Below, in pieces: positions 51,038-60,044 of a DNA stretch of 64,000 nucleotides. The position numbers were made by a program, and so were the translations under genes. Positions within the stretch are counted from its first letter, which is position 1; each line of letters starts with the position of its first letter. The DNA comes from Paenibacillus alba (GTDB taxonomy: Bacteria > Bacillota > Bacilli > Paenibacillales > NBRC-103111), in contig NZ_JABMKZ010000003.1 in the NCBI RefSeq assembly GCF_013204855.1, positions 372,001 to 436,000 of the forward strand, read 5' to 3'. A model generated the notes under the pieces. That model saw only the letters and a list, made by a program, of their open reading frames with translations. It was not told the origin of the DNA and searched no databases.

Positions 51038-52773
51038 TCAGAGGGATAGGTGCGTCATCAGGTATTGCGATGGGTCAGGCTTTTGTCATTCCTACCTGGG
51101 AGTGGGATTTTCCTGAGAAAATGATTGATGTGACAGATTTGGCGTATGAGTTCGAACGTTTGTATGATGGGATTCGCTCTTCGAAGGACGAGCTTGAATT
51201 GATTAAGCAAGAGATTAAGGATGTCGTCGGCCAAGATCAGGCGTATATTTTTGATGCTCATTTGGCCATTTTGGAAGATCCTATTTTCATGAATGAGATT
51301 CAAGGGATTATCGAGCTGCAGTACAAGGCAGCCGAAGTCGCTGTCAAAGAGGTCATTGATAAGTTCGTCGGCATGTTCAATATGATTGACGATGAATACA
51401 TGAAGGAGCGGGCGCTGGATATCAAAGATGTCGGCAACCGGCTTCTGAAGCACTTGTTAGGGGATACCAGCACGACCGTACCGCCTATTGATCATCCTTA
51501 CATCTTAGTGGCGAAGGAGCTGACACCGTCTCAATTAGCTCATCTGGATCCGACTAAGGTGCTAGGCTTGCTCACCATTCTTGGAGGCACGCATTCTCAT
51601 GTTTCCATTATGGCCAGGGCGATGTCCGTTCCTTACGTGCTTGGTTTGGAAGGGAAGCTGCTGCGTCCTATCCAAAACGGCGATTTCTTGATCATTGATG
51701 GTCAAGAAGGTACGCTGTACATCAATCCGGATAAGACAATCATTGAACGCTATCAGGCCCGCAAAAGAAATTGGCTGGAGTTCAAGGAAAGCCTGCAAGA
51801 AATCGCGGACGTTGCGCCTGTGACGGTCGATAACAGCTATGTGAATCTGCATGCGAATATTAATTCGGTTTTGGAGATCGATCAGGTTTTGCGCAATGGG
51901 GCTTCAGGCGTTGGCTTGTTCCGCACCGAGTATCTGTATATGGATCGCGACTCTCTTCCAGGTGAAGACGAGCAGTTTGAAGTGTACCGACATGCTGCAA
52001 GGCAGCTCAAGGGTCGCCCCATTGTCATTCGCACCTTAGACATCGGCGGAGATAAAAAGCTGGATTACATGCCTCTTCCCAAAGAAGATAATCCGTTTCT
52101 TGGGTATCGGGCCATTCGGATCTCCTTGGACCGCACAGAATTATTCATGATACAGCTAAGAGCGATTCTAAGAGCGAGCCATTATGGGAATGTCAAAATC
52201 ATGTATCCGATGGTCACTTCCCTTGATGAGGTGAGACAAGCCAAAGCGCTGCTAGAGAGAGCGAAGTCAGAATTGAGTGCGAATGGGATCCCTTTTAACG
52301 CGAATATTGAAGTCGGTTTGACGATTGAAGTGCCTGCCGCGGCACTCATAGCGGATGTTCTGGCCAGTGAAGTGAATTTCATGAGTATTGGGACAAATGA
52401 TCTGGTTCAATATGTGCTTGCTGTAGACCGGATGAATGAGAACATCGCGCACTTATATAATCCTTACCATCCCGCCGTTATAAGGCTTCTGAAGCTGGTG
52501 ATTGATGCGGCCAAAAGCGTAGGAATACCCGTAGGCGTCTGTGGTGAAATGGCAGGGGATATCCGTGCATTGCCGATATGGCTTGGGCTGGGCATTGAAG
52601 AGCTGAGTATTTCAGTGCAAACCCTTTTGCAAGTGAAACATCGCCTCTTAAGCAGTGACGCTAAGAAATGCAAAGATCTCGTTAATCAAATACTGGTTTG
52701 CAAAACAAGCGAAGAAATCATTGAGCTGCTAGCTCAAACCGAACAAACGGAATCCATTGTAGGAGGAAATTAG
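51034..52773 (+). CDS. ptsP: PTS enzyme I (PEP-protein phosphotransferase)
   Basis: 579 residues (570-580 usual). The phosphorylated His189 lies in GGTHSHVSIMAR, at the same residue number as in E. coli enzyme I; Thr/Ser order differs slightly from GGRTSHSAIMAR. The PEP-binding barrel shows FRTEYLYMDRDSLPGEDEQ, RTLDIGGDKKLDYM, MSIGTNDLVQYVLAVDR and VCGEMAGD. It takes phosphate from PEP and passes it to HPr. No ptsH gene is present between or next to EIICBA and EI, so HPr must come from elsewhere. Confidence 0.95.
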   Translation: MIRGIGASSGIAMGQAFVIPTWEWDFPEKMIDVTDLAYEFERLYDGIRSSKDELELIKQEIKDVVGQDQAYIFDAHLAILEDPIFMNEIQGIIELQYKAAEVAVKEVIDKFVGMFNMIDDEYMKERALDIKDVGNRLLKHLLGDTSTTVPPIDHPYILVAKELTPSQLAHLDPTKVLGLLTILGGTHSHVSIMARAMSVPYVLGLEGKLLRPIQNGDFLIIDGQEGTLYINPDKTIIERYQARKRNWLEFKESLQEIADVAPVTVDNSYVNLHANINSVLEIDQVLRNGASGVGLFRTEYLYMDRDSLPGEDEQFEVYRHAARQLKGRPIVIRTLDIGGDKKLDYMPLPKEDNPFLGYRAIRISLDRTELFMIQLRAILRASHYGNVKIMYPMVTSLDEVRQAKALLERAKSELSANGIPFNANIEVGLTIEVPAAALIADVLASEVNFMSIGTNDLVQYVLAVDRMNENIAHLYNPYHPAVIRLLKLVIDAAKSVGIPVGVCGEMAGDIRALPIWLGLGIEELSISVQTLLQVKHRLLSSDAKKCKDLVNQILVCKTSEEIIELLAQTEQTESIVGGN

Positions 52774-52775
52774 AT

Positions 52776-53318
52776 ATGGCATTGACAGGAACGAAAGTAC
52801 TGGCTTTTGTGGATGAAGAGTTTGAAGATTTGGAGATGTGGTACCCTGTGCTGCGCTTGCGTGAAGCTGGGGTTGTCGTGGATATTGTTGGGCCTAAAGC
52901 CAAAGCCGTCTATCACGGCAAGTATGGTGTGCCCATTACGACGGATTACGCGTTTGACGAAGTCAAATCATCGGATTATATCGGACTTTATGTTCCGGGA
53001 GGCTGGGCGCCTGACAAGCTGCGCAGATACCCGGACGTCATTCGGTTGACACAAGAGTTTCATGCGGATGAGAAACCGATTGCTCAGATTTGTCATGCAG
53101 GCTGGGTGTTGATCTCAGCGAAAATCGTGAAGGGCTACACCATGACGTCTACACCGGGGATTCGCGATGATCTTGAGAATGCTGGCGCTACCTGGTTGGA
53201 CGAAGAGGTAGTCGTTGACCGCAATATTATTTCTGGGCGCAGACCACCGGATCTTCCGGCATTTTCCAAACGATTTGTGGATGAGCTTATTCAATACAAC
53301 AAGGAACAGGCAAAGTAA
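52776..53318 (+). CDS. DJ-1/PfpI family protein
   Basis: 180 residues, AGGAGG upstream and only 2 bp after the EI stop. Type 1 glutamine amidotransferase-like fold: VLAFVDEEFEDLEMWYPVLRLREAGVVVDIVGP with the conserved Glu, and the nucleophile Cys106-His107 in QICHAGW. This is the YraA/YhbO-like branch (general stress, proposed protease or deglycase). Co-transcription with the PTS genes is likely, but the reason is not obvious. Confidence 0.92.
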   Translation: MALTGTKVLAFVDEEFEDLEMWYPVLRLREAGVVVDIVGPKAKAVYHGKYGVPITTDYAFDEVKSSDYIGLYVPGGWAPDKLRRYPDVIRLTQEFHADEKPIAQICHAGWVLISAKIVKGYTMTSTPGIRDDLENAGATWLDEEVVVDRNIISGRRPPDLPAFSKRFVDELIQYNKEQAK

Positions 53319-53443
53319 CATTTCACTTCCATAGGTGGCAAAAACTACTACTCATAAGTCGGAAGGAAATTGACTGAGATAGTAGAATATCCATAGTACA
53401 AGAAACTAAGGTACATGCCGCCTGCCCGTGAAGGAGTGTTAGA

Positions 53444-53851
53444 ATGCAAAAGTATTGCAAGTGCGGACGCACGATGAATCTTCGTCTGCGTACGGTTATT
53501 TATCAGAACAAAGTCGACATTGAGAATGTGCCTATTTACTCCTGTGAAGCGTGCGGTCGAAGTGAGGTTGTGCCTCATGTGAAGCCTGAACTTACGAGCC
53601 TAATCGGTAAGTTGGGAAGCAAGCCCGACAAACAGCAGCTGTTTTTCCATGAGCTTTCGGAGGTTGCCTTTCTTTTGCTGAAAGTGACAGAGAAAGAGCA
53701 TATGAATGATTCCATGGAGAAAATCGTGGAAGAACGAATTAATGAGTTATTAGACATCTTATTGCTAGCACAATCGCTGGGTGACGAGCCTTGGACGGAA
53801 GAAATTCGCAAACGGCTTTCGCAAATTACACAGAGTGCTATTTCGACATAA
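53444..53851 (+). CDS. Zinc-ribbon protein (YgiT-like N-terminus)
   Basis: 135 residues, AAGGAG upstream. CKCG near the start and CEACG around residue 36 form a zinc-binding knuckle pair, and IYQNKVDIENVPIYSCEACGRSEVV resembles the YgiT/MqsA-type zinc finger. The rest is helical with no helix-turn-helix that I can recognise. No partner toxin gene is adjacent. Function unknown. It ends before a terminator. Confidence 0.78.
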   Translation: MQKYCKCGRTMNLRLRTVIYQNKVDIENVPIYSCEACGRSEVVPHVKPELTSLIGKLGSKPDKQQLFFHELSEVAFLLLKVTEKEHMNDSMEKIVEERINELLDILLLAQSLGDEPWTEEIRKRLSQITQSAIST

Positions 53852-53859
53852 GCATCGTC

Positions 53860-53887
53860 GGCCAATCCCTCTGGGGTTGGCTTTTAT
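53860..53887 (+). terminator. Rho-independent terminator
   Basis: GCCAATCCC pairs with GGGTTGGC, followed by TTTTAT. Confidence 0.75.
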
Positions 53888-53904
53888 ACATAATATGTGG
53901 TACT

Positions 53905-53943
53905 TTTGAAAATGAAATGAAATTATTTTCAAAGCATTTTCAA
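53905..53943. promoter_or_regulatory. TTTGAAAAT inverted repeat with a third half site
   Basis: TTTGAAAAT at 53905-53913 is inverted at 53925-53933 (ATTTTCAAA), and ATTTTCAA recurs at 53936-53943, 11 bp further. The block ends 7 bp before the ccpA -35 box. It could be an operator or an UP-like element. Confidence 0.4.
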
Positions 53944-53949
53944 TTTACA

Positions 53950-53978
53950 TTGCAAGATGGATTAATTTGTCGTATCAT
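53950..53978 (+). promoter_or_regulatory. Probable ccpA promoter
   Basis: TTGCAA (53950-53955), 17-bp spacer, TATCAT (53973-53978), 52 bp before the ccpA start codon. Confidence 0.55.
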
Positions 53979-54030
53979 AACTTTAATATACTAGGATCGC
54001 AGAATACTTTTGAAAATGGAGAGAGTAACC

Positions 54031-55038
54031 GTGACCGTAACCATTTATGATGTAGCAAGAGAAGCAGGAGTTTCCATGGCAACCGTTTCACGGGTTGTGA
54101 ACAACAATCCGAACGTGAAGCCGCAGACACGCAAGAAGGTTTTTGAAGCGATTGAACGTCTTGGATACCGCCCTAATGCGGTAGCAAGAGGATTGGCCAG
54201 CAAGAAGACGACAACGGTTGGCGTTGTTATTCCCGATATCTCCAATTCGATCTTTGCTGAAGTAGCGCGTGGGATTGAAGATATTGCGAATATGTATCAT
54301 TACAATATCATTTTGTGTAACGCCGATAAGAAGAAAGAAAAAGAAATTCGTGTTATTAATACGTTGCTTGAGAAGCAAGTTGATGGACTGCTTTTCATGG
54401 GCGGCGTTGTAACCGAGGATCATGCGCAAGCATTCCGCACATCATCCGTTCCTGTCGTGCTTTGCGGAACGAAGGATGAGAATCAAGTGATGGCTTCCGT
54501 AGATATCGATCATGAGAAAGCCGCTTTCGATGCTGTGAATGTATTGATCGCAGTGGGACATCGTGATATTGCCATGATTTCCGGTACGCTTCAGGATCCT
54601 GCGAATGGCTTTGCCCGTTATCAAGGCTACAAAAGAGCATTAGACGAAGCTGGAATTGAACTTCGTGATGAGTACGTACGTATTGGCAACTATCGTTATG
54701 AGTCCAGCGTGGATGCTGTGAATTACTTCTTGGAGCTTTCACCTAGACCAACAGCGATCTTCTCGGCGACTGACGAAATGGCAATTGGCGCTATTCATAC
54801 GATTCAGGATAACGGATTAAGAGTGCCGGAAGATATCGCAGTCATCAGTGTGGATAATATCCGGATGGCGTCGATGGTTAGACCGACGTTAACAACCGTT
54901 GCTCAGCCTATGTATGATATCGGTGCAGTCTCGATGCGATTGCTCACAAAGCTGATGAACAAAGAGTCAACGGATAACATGCAGGTTATTCTACCGCATG
55001 AAATTATTTACCGTAATTCGGTTTCTCAACAATCTTAA
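54031..55038 (+). CDS. ccpA: Catabolite control protein A
   Basis: 335 residues from a GTG at 54031 with GGAGAG 7 bp upstream, matching the usual CcpA length of about 334; TTG at 54010 and ATG at 54016 are open but worse. The N-terminus [59 protein letters not shown] is near-canonical for CcpA, and the order ccpA - acu - acsA recalls the B. subtilis region. CcpA with HPr-Ser-P represses or activates carbon genes at cre sites; candidate cre sites in this window lie at 12798 and 58042. Confidence 0.94.
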   Translation: MTVTIYDVAREAGVSMATVSRVVNNNPNVKPQTRKKVFEAIERLGYRPNAVARGLASKKTTTVGVVIPDISNSIFAEVARGIEDIANMYHYNIILCNADKKKEKEIRVINTLLEKQVDGLLFMGGVVTEDHAQAFRTSSVPVVLCGTKDENQVMASVDIDHEKAAFDAVNVLIAVGHRDIAMISGTLQDPANGFARYQGYKRALDEAGIELRDEYVRIGNYRYESSVDAVNYFLELSPRPTAIFSATDEMAIGAIHTIQDNGLRVPEDIAVISVDNIRMASMVRPTLTTVAQPMYDIGAVSMRLLTKLMNKESTDNMQVILPHEIIYRNSVSQQS

Positions 55039-55041
55039 TCT

Positions 55042-55094
55042 AAAAACCTCTAATCGAGGTCGGCCCTTCTGGGCTGGCTGCGGTAGAGGTTTTC
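55042..55094 (+). terminator. Rho-independent terminator of ccpA
   Basis: AAAACCTCTA pairs with TAGAGGTTTT; an inner GC-rich stem (GGCCC...GGGCTGGC) completes it. Confidence 0.8.
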
Positions 55095-55126
55095 TCATGT
55101 AACCACCAGGAAAAGAGGAAAATGAA

Positions 55127-55828
55127 ATGACTTGGACGAAGCTCGCCCTTATCGGCGCAATGAATGAGGAAATTGAACGATTGGTTTCACAGATGAGCGA
55201 TGTGCGTGAAACGGTTAAAGCGGGGATTACATTTCGAGAAGGCACTTATTTAGGCAAGCAGGCTGTCGTTTGCAAAACAGGGGTAGGGAAAGTAAATGCG
55301 GCTGTGACGACGCAGATTCTGATTGATAGCTTTCAGGTAGAAGCCATTATTTTTACAGGTGTTGCGGGAGCGTTGGACCCTGAACTGAATATAGGGGATC
55401 TTGTTATTTCCAGCGAATGCATGCAGCATGATATGGATGTGACGGCGCTTGGATTTCCTCGCGGAATTATTCCCTATGAAGCCAAATCTGTATTTGAAGC
55501 CGATGCTAAGCTGGTTGAGCTAGCCGTTGCTTCAGGTGAGAAGCTGTTTGCGGGCAAGGTCAAAAAGGGGAGAGTGCTTTCCGGCGATCAGTTCATTGCC
55601 AGTCGAGAGGCCGTGGCAAGCCTTCATCAAGAGCTTGGCGGTGTTTGTGTTGAAATGGAAGGAGCTTCCGTGGCTCAAGTGTGCTCAATGAATGCCGTTC
55701 CTTACGTAGTGCTGCGCTCGATGTCCGACAAGGCTGATGGCTCTGCACATGTGAACTTTGCGGAGTTCACGGTTTTGGCTTCGGAGAATTCGTATAAAAT
55801 GGTTGAGGAAATTGTAAAAAGCTTATAA
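55127..55828 (+). CDS. mtnN: 5'-methylthioadenosine/S-adenosylhomocysteine nucleosidase
   Basis: 233 residues, AGAGGAAAA upstream. LALIGAMNEEIERLVSQM at the start, then VCKTGVGKVNAA, FTGVAGALDPELNIGDLVIS, GRVLSGDQFIAS, VEMEGASVAQVC (Glu that binds ribose) and VLRSMSDKAD with the catalytic Asp. It cleaves adenine from MTA and SAH in methionine salvage and AI-2 formation. Own terminator at both sides, so probably monocistronic. Confidence 0.95.
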   Translation: MTWTKLALIGAMNEEIERLVSQMSDVRETVKAGITFREGTYLGKQAVVCKTGVGKVNAAVTTQILIDSFQVEAIIFTGVAGALDPELNIGDLVISSECMQHDMDVTALGFPRGIIPYEAKSVFEADAKLVELAVASGEKLFAGKVKKGRVLSGDQFIASREAVASLHQELGGVCVEMEGASVAQVCSMNAVPYVVLRSMSDKADGSAHVNFAEFTVLASENSYKMVEEIVKSL

Positions 55829-55914
55829 AATTACAGATCAAGATTACGAATAAAAAATTACGAATAAAAAATGATAAATAATAAATAAAATATGATAAAT
55901 AAAAATTACAAATC

Positions 55915-55957
55915 AAAAAGCTCAGTAATCGCCGAACGGCTGTTTACTGAGCTTTTT
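55915..55957. terminator. Bidirectional terminator between mtnN and acuC
   Basis: AAAAAGCTCAGTAA pairs with TTTACTGAGCTTTTT, A and T runs on both sides. It is preceded by an A/T-rich stretch (55835-55912) with repeated ACGAATAAAAAAT and ATAAATAA units. Confidence 0.9.
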
Positions 55958-55961
55958 GATT

Positions 55962-57149
55962 TTATTTCAAGTAGAGCATGGACAGTTCTTTGGTATGTCG
56001 ATTCTTCTCGGCAATCGCTTGGCGCCTCGGAATCGGCGCCCAAGTCTCGACAGGGTCCAGCCATGTATCGGCTAGCTGGACTGGGCTCTTGCTCTGCCAG
56101 GCGTCCAGCCACGCCTGCGGGAGCGCCAGCTGAGGCTGAGCCTCTAACTGGTCCAAGACTGCCTGCTCGCTCATCACGAGCCAGAGCAGGCTCCAGGCCC
56201 GCGGTACGACGCGCCAGATGTCGTACCCGCCGCCCCCGAGCGCCACCCAGCGCCCTGCGCACCATTGGTGCGCAAGTTGGTGGATCAGCTCGGGCATAGC
56301 CTTGTACACGCGCATGGAGCAATGCACATGCGCGAGCGGGTCCAACGCATGGGCGTCGCATCCATGCTGCGAGATAATGATGTCCGGCTGGAAGCGGGCA
56401 ATCGTCTCGGTGAGGACCTCGCTGAAGCATTCCAGCCAGGAGTCATCCTCGGTGTAGGGCTCCACCGGAACGTTAATACTTGTACCGAACGCTTCGCCTT
56501 CGCCGCGTTCGTTCACAGCCCCAGTGCCGGGGAACAGAAATTTCCCCGTCTCATGAATGGACAGCGTGCATACCTGGGGATCGGTGTAGAAGCCCCACTG
56601 CACACCATCCCCATGATGCACGTCCGTATCGACGTACAGCACCTTCGCGCCGTACGTCTCTTTGGCATGCGCAATCGCCGCAGAGGCGTCGTTGTAGACG
56701 CAGAAGCCGGCACCCTTGCTTTGCAGCGCATGGTGCAAGCCGCCGCCCAGGTGGAGGGCGTGCGGGGCTTTGCCTGACATCACCAGATCGACTGCGGTAA
56801 TGGAACCGCCTACAACCTTGGCTGTGATGTCATGCATCCCAGCAAAGTAAGGCGTATCGTCGGTATCCAGCCCGAAGCGGGTGGCTTCTCGGACCCAACG
56901 GTCCTCCGGCACGGAGCAGCTAAGTGCTTTCACAGCTTCCATATAAGCTTGGGAGTGGACCCTTAAAAGCTCGTTATCCGTGGCCGAGCGTGGCTTCCGA
57001 AGTGCGCTGTCAGGCAGGGCGCCTGACTTGCGCAGCAAATCAACCGTCATCGTCAGACGGTCTTGATTGAACGGATGGTTCTCATTAAATTTATAGTGAA
57101 TTTCTTCCTCATCATAAATAAAGACTGGACCAGCTGCACCCTTGTTCAT
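55962..57149 (-). CDS. acuC: Acetoin utilisation protein AcuC, histone deacetylase family
   Basis: 395 residues (B. subtilis AcuC 387). Zinc and catalytic residues of the HDAC fold are visible: HALHLGGGLHHA, VLYVDTDVHHGDGVQWGFY with the Asp and His ligands, and SQHGCDAHALDPLAH. AcuC deacetylates and so reactivates acetyl-CoA synthetase. The gene is distinctly richer in G+C than its neighbours, especially 56000-56900. It follows acuA by 69 bp on the minus strand. acuB, which lies between them in B. subtilis, is missing. Confidence 0.93.
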   Translation of the reverse strand: MNKGAAGPVFIYDEEEIHYKFNENHPFNQDRLTMTVDLLRKSGALPDSALRKPRSATDNELLRVHSQAYMEAVKALSCSVPEDRWVREATRFGLDTDDTPYFAGMHDITAKVVGGSITAVDLVMSGKAPHALHLGGGLHHALQSKGAGFCVYNDASAAIAHAKETYGAKVLYVDTDVHHGDGVQWGFYTDPQVCTLSIHETGKFLFPGTGAVNERGEGEAFGTSINVPVEPYTEDDSWLECFSEVLTETIARFQPDIIISQHGCDAHALDPLAHVHCSMRVYKAMPELIHQLAHQWCAGRWVALGGGGYDIWRVVPRAWSLLWLVMSEQAVLDQLEAQPQLALPQAWLDAWQSKSPVQLADTWLDPVETWAPIPRRQAIAEKNRHTKELSMLYLK

Positions 57150-57218
57150 ATCCCAAGTTCCCCCGAATTGGCTAACAATCTTGCTTGAAGCCCTAGAAAT
57201 CTCTTGATCGTTCAGAAA

Positions 57219-57857
57219 CTAATACATAAATCGCTGTTGAAAACGAATGCGATCGAACTGCTCTGCCGAAGAAATCGGCACCTGCTTGCCAATTCGCACC
57301 ATCAGGCAGTTAGCCGGATGCGAGCAAATCTCTGGATCGTCTGTTGCGAACCAGATCATGTCGACGCTCTTCATTAATTTCTCCATCATTTGACGATATT
57401 CCCATACCGTTAGCTTGCTTGTTTCCAAATCCCAGTGCCAGTAGTACTCGGTGGTGAAACAGATGACATTCTCCATTTGATCTCCCGCAAAGGCAAGGCG
57501 AATCATCTTTTTACCCAAGCCAACCGCACGATAGTCGTCAGCGACTTCAATAGCCCCTAATTCAATTAGATCCTGCATATGACCTTGTGACCAGCGCTCA
57601 ATTTCATCGGGATAATGGAAGGTGACGTAGCCTACGATTGTAGAAGCATCCCTTGCAATTATTATACGTCCTTCCGGTAATTGTGCGATCTCAATTAAGG
57701 CTTCCAGCTGCTCTTTGGGTCTGCGAAATGCGTCCAATTTGTTATGCATGGTTAGACCCTGCAAATGTTCAGCTGAAACGGGGCCTTCAATGATAATCTC
57801 TGGTTGATCAGGAGCGGCTTGCAAGCTGTGTGAGTGATAGATTTTGATATGCTGCAT
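57219..57857 (-). CDS. acuA: Acetoin utilisation protein AcuA, protein acetyltransferase
   Basis: 212 residues from the ATG at 57857, AAGGAGAG about 9 bp upstream; an upstream in-frame start at 57887 is rejected. GNAT fold with EGRIIIARDASTIVGYVTFHYPDEIERWSQG and GAIEVADDYRAVGLGKKMIRLAF (acetyl-CoA site). AcuA acetylates a lysine of AcsA and switches it off. Divergent from acsA, with 222 bp between the start codons. Confidence 0.92.
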   Translation of the reverse strand: MQHIKIYHSHSLQAAPDQPEIIIEGPVSAEHLQGLTMHNKLDAFRRPKEQLEALIEIAQLPEGRIIIARDASTIVGYVTFHYPDEIERWSQGHMQDLIELGAIEVADDYRAVGLGKKMIRLAFAGDQMENVICFTTEYYWHWDLETSKLTVWEYRQMMEKLMKSVDMIWFATDDPEICSHPANCLMVRIGKQVPISSAEQFDRIRFQQRFMY

Positions 57858-58041
57858 AACTTTAGCTCTCCTTTTGAAAAACAGCATGATGGAAGTATCC
57901 TTTTCCCTTAGGTCATAGTATTCTTATACCAAATTTTGCATGGGATTAAAAGCCGAATTTTTACGTATGCGAATAATTCCCAGTATGATATAATAGAATA
58001 TGTCAAAAATCGATCACATTTTGCTCAAATACATCAGTAAA

Positions 58042-58056
58042 ATGAAAGCGGTTTAT
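58042..58056. promoter_or_regulatory. Candidate cre (CcpA) site before acsA
   Basis: ATGAAAGCGGTTTAT matches the cre consensus at 13 of 15 positions and lies just upstream of the acsA RBS, where CcpA would block transcription. In B. subtilis acsA and acuABC are known to be under CcpA control. Confidence 0.45.
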
Positions 58057-58079
58057 AAGATGAGGAGGGTTTTACGTAC

Positions 58080-59804
58080 ATGGATCAAATGAAAGTTGAA
58101 CTCATTGAAGCGGTATCCCCTAACCCAAACATGAAAAATTACGAACAAACACATGCAGCATTTGACTGGAAAGACATCGAGAAAAGTTTTTCGTGGTATG
58201 AAACAGGGAAAGTGAACATGGCCTATGAAGCGATTGACCGCCATGCTGAATCATCCAAAAAGGACAAAATCGCGCTTTATTACAGCGATAATGTTAGAGA
58301 AGAAGCGATTACCTTTGGTCAGATGAAAGAGAAGTCTAACCAATTCGGCAATGTGCTGCGTGGTCTTGGTATTGGGAAAGGCGAGCGTGTTTTTATTTTC
58401 ATGCCGCGTACTCCTGAACTTTATTATGCCTTGCTTGGTACGCTTAAAGTTGGAGCCGTTGTGGGTCCTTTGTTCGAAGCTTTTATGGAAACAGCGGTGA
58501 GAGACCGCTTGGAAGATAGTGAAGCTGTAGCTATTATTACTACGCCAAGCTTGCTTTCCCGTGTACCTTATGATGAACTTCCTCATCTGAAACATGTCAT
58601 TGTTGTAGGCGAAGATGTTCAGCTTGCTGAAGGTCAAGTGGATTTCTACAAGGAAATGGCAAAAGCATCAACGGAATTAGACATCGAGTGGTTGGATCGG
58701 GAAGATGGATTGATTATCCACTACACCTCCGGATCAACAGGTAAGCCTAAGGGTGTCTTTCACGTACAGAACGCAATGATTCAACATTATTATACAGGCC
58801 AAGTTGTATTGGATCTTCAAGAGGATGATATTTACTGGTGCACAGCCGATCCAGGTTGGGTAACAGGAACCTCTTACGGTATCTTTGCTCCATGGTTGAA
58901 CGGCGCGACGAATGTGATTCGTGGCGGACGTTTTAGCCCGCAAGATTGGTACAGCACGCTGCAGAAGTATAAAGTTACCGTTTGGTATAGTGCTCCGACT
59001 GCTTTCCGTATGTTGATGGGTGCCGGTGATGATGTCGTTTCTGGTTACGATCTATCCTCACTGCGTCATGTGCTCAGTGTAGGTGAGCCGTTAAACCCGG
59101 AAGTTGTTCGTTGGGGACTCAAAGTGTACAACCAGCGTATTCATGATACATGGTGGATGACGGAGACAGGCGGACAGTTGATTTGCAACTACCCGTCGAT
59201 GACGATTAAGCCAGGATCTATGGGCCGTCCGATTCCAGGTGTGGAAGCCGCGATTATTGATGATGCAGGCAATGTCTTGCCTCCTAACCGCATGGGGAAC
59301 CTTGCGATCAAAACACCATGGCCATCCATGATGCGTAAAATTTGGAACAATCCTGCCAAATACGAGGAATACTTCCGTTTGACAGGCTGGTATGTTTCCG
59401 GTGATTCGGCTTATCAGGATGAAGAGGGTTATTTCTGGTTCCAAGGCCGAGTGGATGATGTTATCAACACGGCTGGCGAGCGGGTAGGTCCTTTTGAAGT
59501 GGAAAGCAAGCTTGTTGAGCATCCTGCTGTTGCAGAGGCAGGTGTAATCGGTAAACCTGACCCGATGCGGGGAGAGATTATTAAAGCTTTTATCGCTCTG
59601 CGTGAAGGCTTTACGCCATCGGATGAACTAAAGGCCGATATTTCTAAATTCGTTAAAGAAGGGCTGTCAGCTCATGCAGCGCCTCGTGAAATTGAATTTA
59701 AAGACAAGCTGCCCAAAACACGCAGCGGTAAAATTATGCGCCGTGTGCTGAAAGCTTGGGAGCTCAATTTGCCAACAGGCGACTTATCAACGATTGAAGA
59801 CTAA
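58080..59804 (+). CDS. acsA: Acetyl-CoA synthetase
   Basis: 574 residues (B. subtilis AcsA 572), AGGAGGG upstream. ANL-superfamily motifs: IHYTSGSTGKPKGV (ATP loop), TADPGWVTGTSYG, DTWWMTETGG (A5 region), SGDSAYQDEEGYFWFQGRVDDVINTAGERVGPFEVE (hinge) and the C-terminal PKTRSGKIMRR, in which Lys551 corresponds to the lysine acetylated by AcuA (Lys549 in B. subtilis). It makes acetyl-CoA from acetate, ATP and CoA. Confidence 0.95.
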   Translation: MDQMKVELIEAVSPNPNMKNYEQTHAAFDWKDIEKSFSWYETGKVNMAYEAIDRHAESSKKDKIALYYSDNVREEAITFGQMKEKSNQFGNVLRGLGIGKGERVFIFMPRTPELYYALLGTLKVGAVVGPLFEAFMETAVRDRLEDSEAVAIITTPSLLSRVPYDELPHLKHVIVVGEDVQLAEGQVDFYKEMAKASTELDIEWLDREDGLIIHYTSGSTGKPKGVFHVQNAMIQHYYTGQVVLDLQEDDIYWCTADPGWVTGTSYGIFAPWLNGATNVIRGGRFSPQDWYSTLQKYKVTVWYSAPTAFRMLMGAGDDVVSGYDLSSLRHVLSVGEPLNPEVVRWGLKVYNQRIHDTWWMTETGGQLICNYPSMTIKPGSMGRPIPGVEAAIIDDAGNVLPPNRMGNLAIKTPWPSMMRKIWNNPAKYEEYFRLTGWYVSGDSAYQDEEGYFWFQGRVDDVINTAGERVGPFEVESKLVEHPAVAEAGVIGKPDPMRGEIIKAFIALREGFTPSDELKADISKFVKEGLSAHAAPREIEFKDKLPKTRSGKIMRRVLKAWELNLPTGDLSTIED

Positions 59805-59814
59805 ATAGAGGATG

Positions 59815-59864
59815 AAAGCTTTCTTTGCGCCGGGATTGTTGGTGTGAGGGAAGCTTTTTTTTTT
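59815..59864 (+). terminator. Rho-independent terminator of acsA
   Basis: AAAGCTTTC pairs with GGAAGCTTT across a loop containing GCGCCGGGATT, followed by eight or more T. Confidence 0.8.
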
Positions 59865-60044
59865 GAATAGCGCGCCTAGCCAAGCTAGGGACCGTCAGGA
59901 TGGTTTTCCCAGGTTTTATTCTTATAGAAAGTATGAACTTTCAGGAGAGGACTGCGGAGTTACCTCGTTTTAAATGTGCGCAAATGAATGGAAAGCAGGG
60001 GCATCCTCCTTGGAAAGAGAAGGAATGGAGTGAAAAGCTGGTTT

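Noticed and set aside
55835-55912. A/T-rich repeated stretch after mtnN as an origin-like element
   Set aside because: Short ATAAATAA and ACGAATAAAAAA repeats lack DnaA boxes and precede an ordinary terminator.
55892-56800. Several plus- and minus-strand open frames overlapping acuC
   Set aside because: They are side effects of high G+C; only the acuC frame has recognisable motifs.
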